Shown piece by piece: positions 61,817-64,000 of a DNA stretch of 64,000 nt; within the stretch, counting starts at the first letter, position 1; every line of letters begins with the position of its first letter. The stretch spans positions 1 to 64,000 of the forward strand of contig NZ_BBWH01000020.1 of the NCBI RefSeq assembly GCF_001463705.1. The letters run 5' to 3'. The translations under genes were made by a program, and so were the position numbers. The notes below the pieces were generated by a model, which saw only the letters and a program-made list of their open reading frames with translations, was not told the DNA's origin and searched no databases. Origin of the DNA: Aureimonas sp. AU12. GTDB lineage: Bacteria > Pseudomonadota > Alphaproteobacteria > Rhizobiales > Rhizobiaceae.

Positions 61817-62323
61817 GTGCCTCTGCGCCATCCGCTCATTGCTGCTCTTCTCGCTTCGTCGACACTCTTGGCCGGCTGCGTGAAGAATCTCGACCACTCG
61901 ACGATCGCCGTTGCCGCACTCGGAGCCGGTTCACCTCCGACCATCTCCGGCGCGACGCTTCAGGAGTGCGTCTCGGATGCCCGTCTCCAGGCGAAGGCAT
62001 CCGATGTCGCAACCTTCGATCCGGCGTTCAGCGGACACTTCGCCAAATCGGTTTTCTATCAGGGAGGCGGCCTTGATGTTTCGTCGCTGCGGACCTACGC
62101 GCTCCCGTATGACGTCACGAACCTGTTCGGCGTGAAGGGTCGCGCGTCTCTCGCCTGTCTTTATGACTTCCGCGGCGGCGATCTCGTATACCTGACGTAC
62201 CTGCGAGTGGATAAGGACGGGAACGTTGACCTGGATGATATCCAACGGGAGGGGAAGGCGTCGTTCCACAAGCTCCGGAAAGCCGGGCGTGTCGTGCCGG
62301 TCCGAAATCCACGCGAGCCCTGA
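61817..62323 (+). CDS. small predicted lipoprotein
   Basis: 168 residues starting at GTG 61817, with AGGATC upstream. The N-terminus is a lipoprotein signal: a basic start, then LIAALLASSTLLAGC with lipobox LAGC and Cys21. The mature part has no recognised domain; it contains a Cys pair (in LQECVSD and LACLYDF) and a hydrophilic end. Codon use is less extreme in GC than in neighbouring genes, which hints at a different history. A strong terminator follows directly. Confidence 0.7.
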   Translation: MPLRHPLIAALLASSTLLAGCVKNLDHSTIAVAALGAGSPPTISGATLQECVSDARLQAKASDVATFDPAFSGHFAKSVFYQGGGLDVSSLRTYALPYDVTNLFGVKGRASLACLYDFRGGDLVYLTYLRVDKDGNVDLDDIQREGKASFHKLRKAGRVVPVRNPREP

Positions 62324-62328
62324 TGCTG

Positions 62329-62370
62329 TCCGGCATACCTGCTGCTAGGCCCGACAGCAGGTATGCCGGA
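62329..62370 (+). terminator. intrinsic terminator after the lipoprotein gene
   Basis: A perfect 16-bp inverted repeat (62329-62344 and 62355-62370, 10-base loop) starts five bases after the lipoprotein stop and is followed by TGTTATAAAT. It is the clearest rho-independent structure in this end of the window. The 209 bases beyond it, up to the kinase gene, contain no convincing gene. Confidence 0.85.
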
Positions 62371-62579
62371 TGTTATAAATCGCCAATGTCGTAACGGCCT
62401 GACGAGGGACGTGGTCGCGGAAGCGATGGAGTGCCAACTCGATAGCGCTGCGTCCGACGTAGGCTCTGCCGTGTGTGGTCGGGAACGCCGTTCAAGGCGC
62501 CAGACGGGCCGCTCACGCAAGTCCAGACGAAGCCTGTCCGCCTCGGCTGGAAAGGTTTAAGCGCGACGCCCCGTAGCCT

Positions 62580-63224
62580 TCATCCCTCGCGGTCGCTGCG
62601 CACCGTCACGTCGGCGGGGCGGCTGCTCGTCAGCACCAGCCGCATGTTGGGCAGGTCGTTGCCTTCCATCTGACGGATCATCGCCTCGGGGTCGAGCTGG
62701 AAGCCGAGCCAGCGCTGGGTCAGGCGGTCGATCAGCACCTCCTCGCGCGCCTCGATCATCACCGTGAGGTCGAAGAGCGGGGCGAGGTCGCGCCAGCCGG
62801 GCTGGTCGAGGAGGAGGTAGTTGCCCTCCGCCAGGATGATGCGCGTACCGGCCTCGACGATGCGCCCGCCGGCCCGCGCGATCTCGATCGAGCGGTCGAA
62901 GACGGGCACCGCCACGTCGCAGCCTGTGTCGGCGCGCAGCCGCTCCAGCATGACGCGAAAGCCGTCGATGTCGAACGTGTGCGGCGCGCCCTTGCGGGAC
63001 CGGTCTCCGCGCGCGTTCAGGACGGCGTCGTCGAAATGATAGCCGTCCATCGGCAGGATGTCGGCGACGCCGGGGCGGCGCGCGTTCAGCCGCTCCTTGA
63101 GGGATTCGGCTGCGGTCGACTTGCCCGAGCCCGGCGATCCCGCGATCGCGACGATGCGGCGCGCACTGCCATCTTCGGTCAGGAGCGCGTCGGCCAGTGC
63201 CGCCAGGGTCAGGGTCTCGGTCAT
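62580..63224 (-). CDS. P-loop sugar/nucleoside kinase (uridine kinase-like; FrcK-like)
   Basis: A 214-residue kinase of the phosphoribulokinase/uridine kinase-like group. Walker A is AGSPGSGKSTAAE (28-40). LPMDGYHFDD holds the catalytic Asp, and FDIDGFRVML, VPVFDRSIEIAR and ILAEGNYLLLD follow the family order. Similar proteins are encoded by frcK beside fructose transport genes in rhizobia, but no transporter is in this window, so the substrate stays open. It is upstream of, and on the same strand as, the partial cobA-like gene, with a 41-base gap. Confidence 0.82.
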   Translation of the reverse strand: MTETLTLAALADALLTEDGSARRIVAIAGSPGSGKSTAAESLKERLNARRPGVADILPMDGYHFDDAVLNARGDRSRKGAPHTFDIDGFRVMLERLRADTGCDVAVPVFDRSIEIARAGGRIVEAGTRIILAEGNYLLLDQPGWRDLAPLFDLTVMIEAREEVLIDRLTQRWLGFQLDPEAMIRQMEGNDLPNMRLVLTSSRPADVTVRSDREG

Positions 63225-63265
63225 AGGCGTCTCCTCCCGCGCGCCGGCGGTCGGGCCGCCGGTTC

Positions 63266-64000
63266 TCAGGACGCCTTTGCCCGAAGCCGCGAGGTTTCGC
63301 CAGTGGGGGCGCTCAAACCGGGCTCGAAACCTTCGAGCGCCTGCGCCTCGCAGTCGGCGAAGACCCGGCCGACGCCGATAAGGATCGGGCGATCGACGCC
63401 GATCCGCGCGACGATGGCGCCGAGATCGGCGAGCCGGCCGATGGCGCGGGTCTCGTCGTCGCGCGAGATGTTGGCGGCCACCGCCACCGGCGTCTCCGCG
63501 GGCAGCCCGTGCTCGATCAGCATGGCCGAGATGCGCGGCGCCATGCGCCCGCCCATGTAGAAGATCGTGGTGGCATGGTCGTCGGCGAGCGCGCGCCAGT
63601 CCATCCCGTCGGGCAGGTCGCCCTTCTGCGAGTGGCCGGTGACGAAGCGCACTTGCTGGGCGCGGTCGCGGTGGGTCAGTGACACGCCGAAGCCGGCGGC
63701 CAGCGCCGAGGCCGCGGTGATGCCGGGCACGATCCGTACGGGAATGCCCTCGCGCCGCAATTCGGCGATCTCCTCGCCCGAGCGTCCGAACACCGAGACG
63801 TCGCCCGATTTCAGCCGCACCACGTGTTTGCCGGCCTTGGCGAACTGCACCATCGTCCGATTGATGTCCTCCTGCCGGCAGCTATCGCGCGAGGCGCGCT
63901 TGCCCACCAGCATGCGCTTGGCCTCGCGGCGGGCGAGCTCCAGAATGTCGTCGGAAACGAGGTCGTCGAAGAGGATGACGTCGGCGGCCTGCAGCGCGCG
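63266..64000 (-). CDS. cobA: uroporphyrinogen-III C-methyltransferase, 5' end outside the window
   Basis: The last 244 codons of a SAM-dependent methylase that makes precorrin-2 from uroporphyrinogen III, the shared entry to cobalamin and siroheme. Visible are AADVILFDDLVSDDILELA at the window edge, VGKRASRDSCRQEDINRTMV, VVRLKSGDVSVFGRSGEE (GDPxxFGR-type loop with DVS) and VPGITAASALAAGFGVSLTHRD. Near the end comes TTIFYMGGRMAPRISAML. It could be stand-alone CobA or the methylase half of a CysG-type siroheme synthase; the missing N-terminus decides. The gene is downstream of whatever lies beyond the right edge. Confidence 0.92.
   Translation of the reverse strand, partial: RALQAADVILFDDLVSDDILELARREAKRMLVGKRASRDSCRQEDINRTMVQFAKAGKHVVRLKSGDVSVFGRSGEEIAELRREGIPVRIVPGITAASALAAGFGVSLTHRDRAQQVRFVTGHSQKGDLPDGMDWRALADDHATTIFYMGGRMAPRISAMLIEHGLPAETPVAVAANISRDDETRAIGRLADLGAIVARIGVDRPILIGVGRVFADCEAQALEGFEPGLSAPTGETSRLRAKAS

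Noticed and set aside
62363-62560. A 65-codon frame after the lipoprotein terminator.
   Set aside because: It starts inside the terminator stem and has no coding signature.

Overview
The window looks like chromosome of a high-GC alphaproteobacterium, most likely of the order Hyphomicrobiales (Rhizobiales). Base composition is very GC-rich with strong G/C third positions. Genes are packed with ATGA/GTGA overlaps. The first chemotaxis operon has the gene order described for Sinorhizobium meliloti (receptor, STAS protein, cheY, cheA, cheW, cheR, cheB, cheY, cheD, cheT). There is no rRNA, tRNA, CRISPR array or recognisable insertion sequence in it. All functions are assigned by reading motifs; no database search was possible.

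Region 1 (1-22.1 kb, plus 30.2-32.2 kb and the right edge) is mainly cobalamin biosynthesis. A cobalamin riboswitch heads cbtB, a small ORF, cbtA and the first codons of cobP, which leaves the window on the left. Further in are cobQ, overlapped by a TSUP permease, then the block cbiX-cobH-cobL-cobI-cbiG/cobJ-cobM, the convergent pair cobK-cbiD, and cobB-cobC-cobD. cobT and cobS are divergent from each other at 30-32 kb, and a 5'-truncated uroporphyrinogen-III methyltransferase ends the window. The set mixes enzymes typical of the anaerobic route (CbiX, CbiG, CbiD) with the Cob-type enzymes usual in alphaproteobacteria. Neither cobG nor cobN is in the window. Interspersed are a short-chain dehydrogenase, a cytochrome b561, a catalase-like protein, the magnesium channel MgtE, an AHSA1-type protein and an acetyltransferase.

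Region 2 (22.1-40.5 kb) is a dispersed surface-polysaccharide and PAPS neighbourhood: an SGNH-hydrolase-like protein with its small partner, a metallophosphatase, a polysaccharide export lipoprotein, a Wzc-type co-polymerase/tyrosine kinase, UDP-glucose 6-dehydrogenase, a membrane endonuclease/exonuclease/phosphatase-family protein, an NAD-dependent epimerase, an adenylyl-sulfate kinase carrying CysN-like barrel domains but no GTPase domain, CysQ, and an ExoY-type priming sugar transferase. Two tiny membrane proteins lie between them.

Region 3 (41.3-58.4 kb) is 17 kb of chemotaxis genes in two divergent operons. The minus-strand operon is the rhizobial type with CheD and a CheT-like protein. 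The plus-strand operon (STAS, cheY, cheA, cheW, cheW, cheR, cheB) has no transmembrane receptor and ends with a 599-residue protein. That protein combines a CheZ-type DxxxQ motif, a segment resembling the signalling tip of chemoreceptors, and a CheZ-like C-terminal peptide. This is the most interesting unexplained object in the window.

Region 4 (58.4-64 kb) holds a LysR regulator divergent from methylmalonate-semialdehyde dehydrogenase, a RimJ/RimL-type acetyltransferase, a small lipoprotein, a P-loop kinase and the partial cobA.
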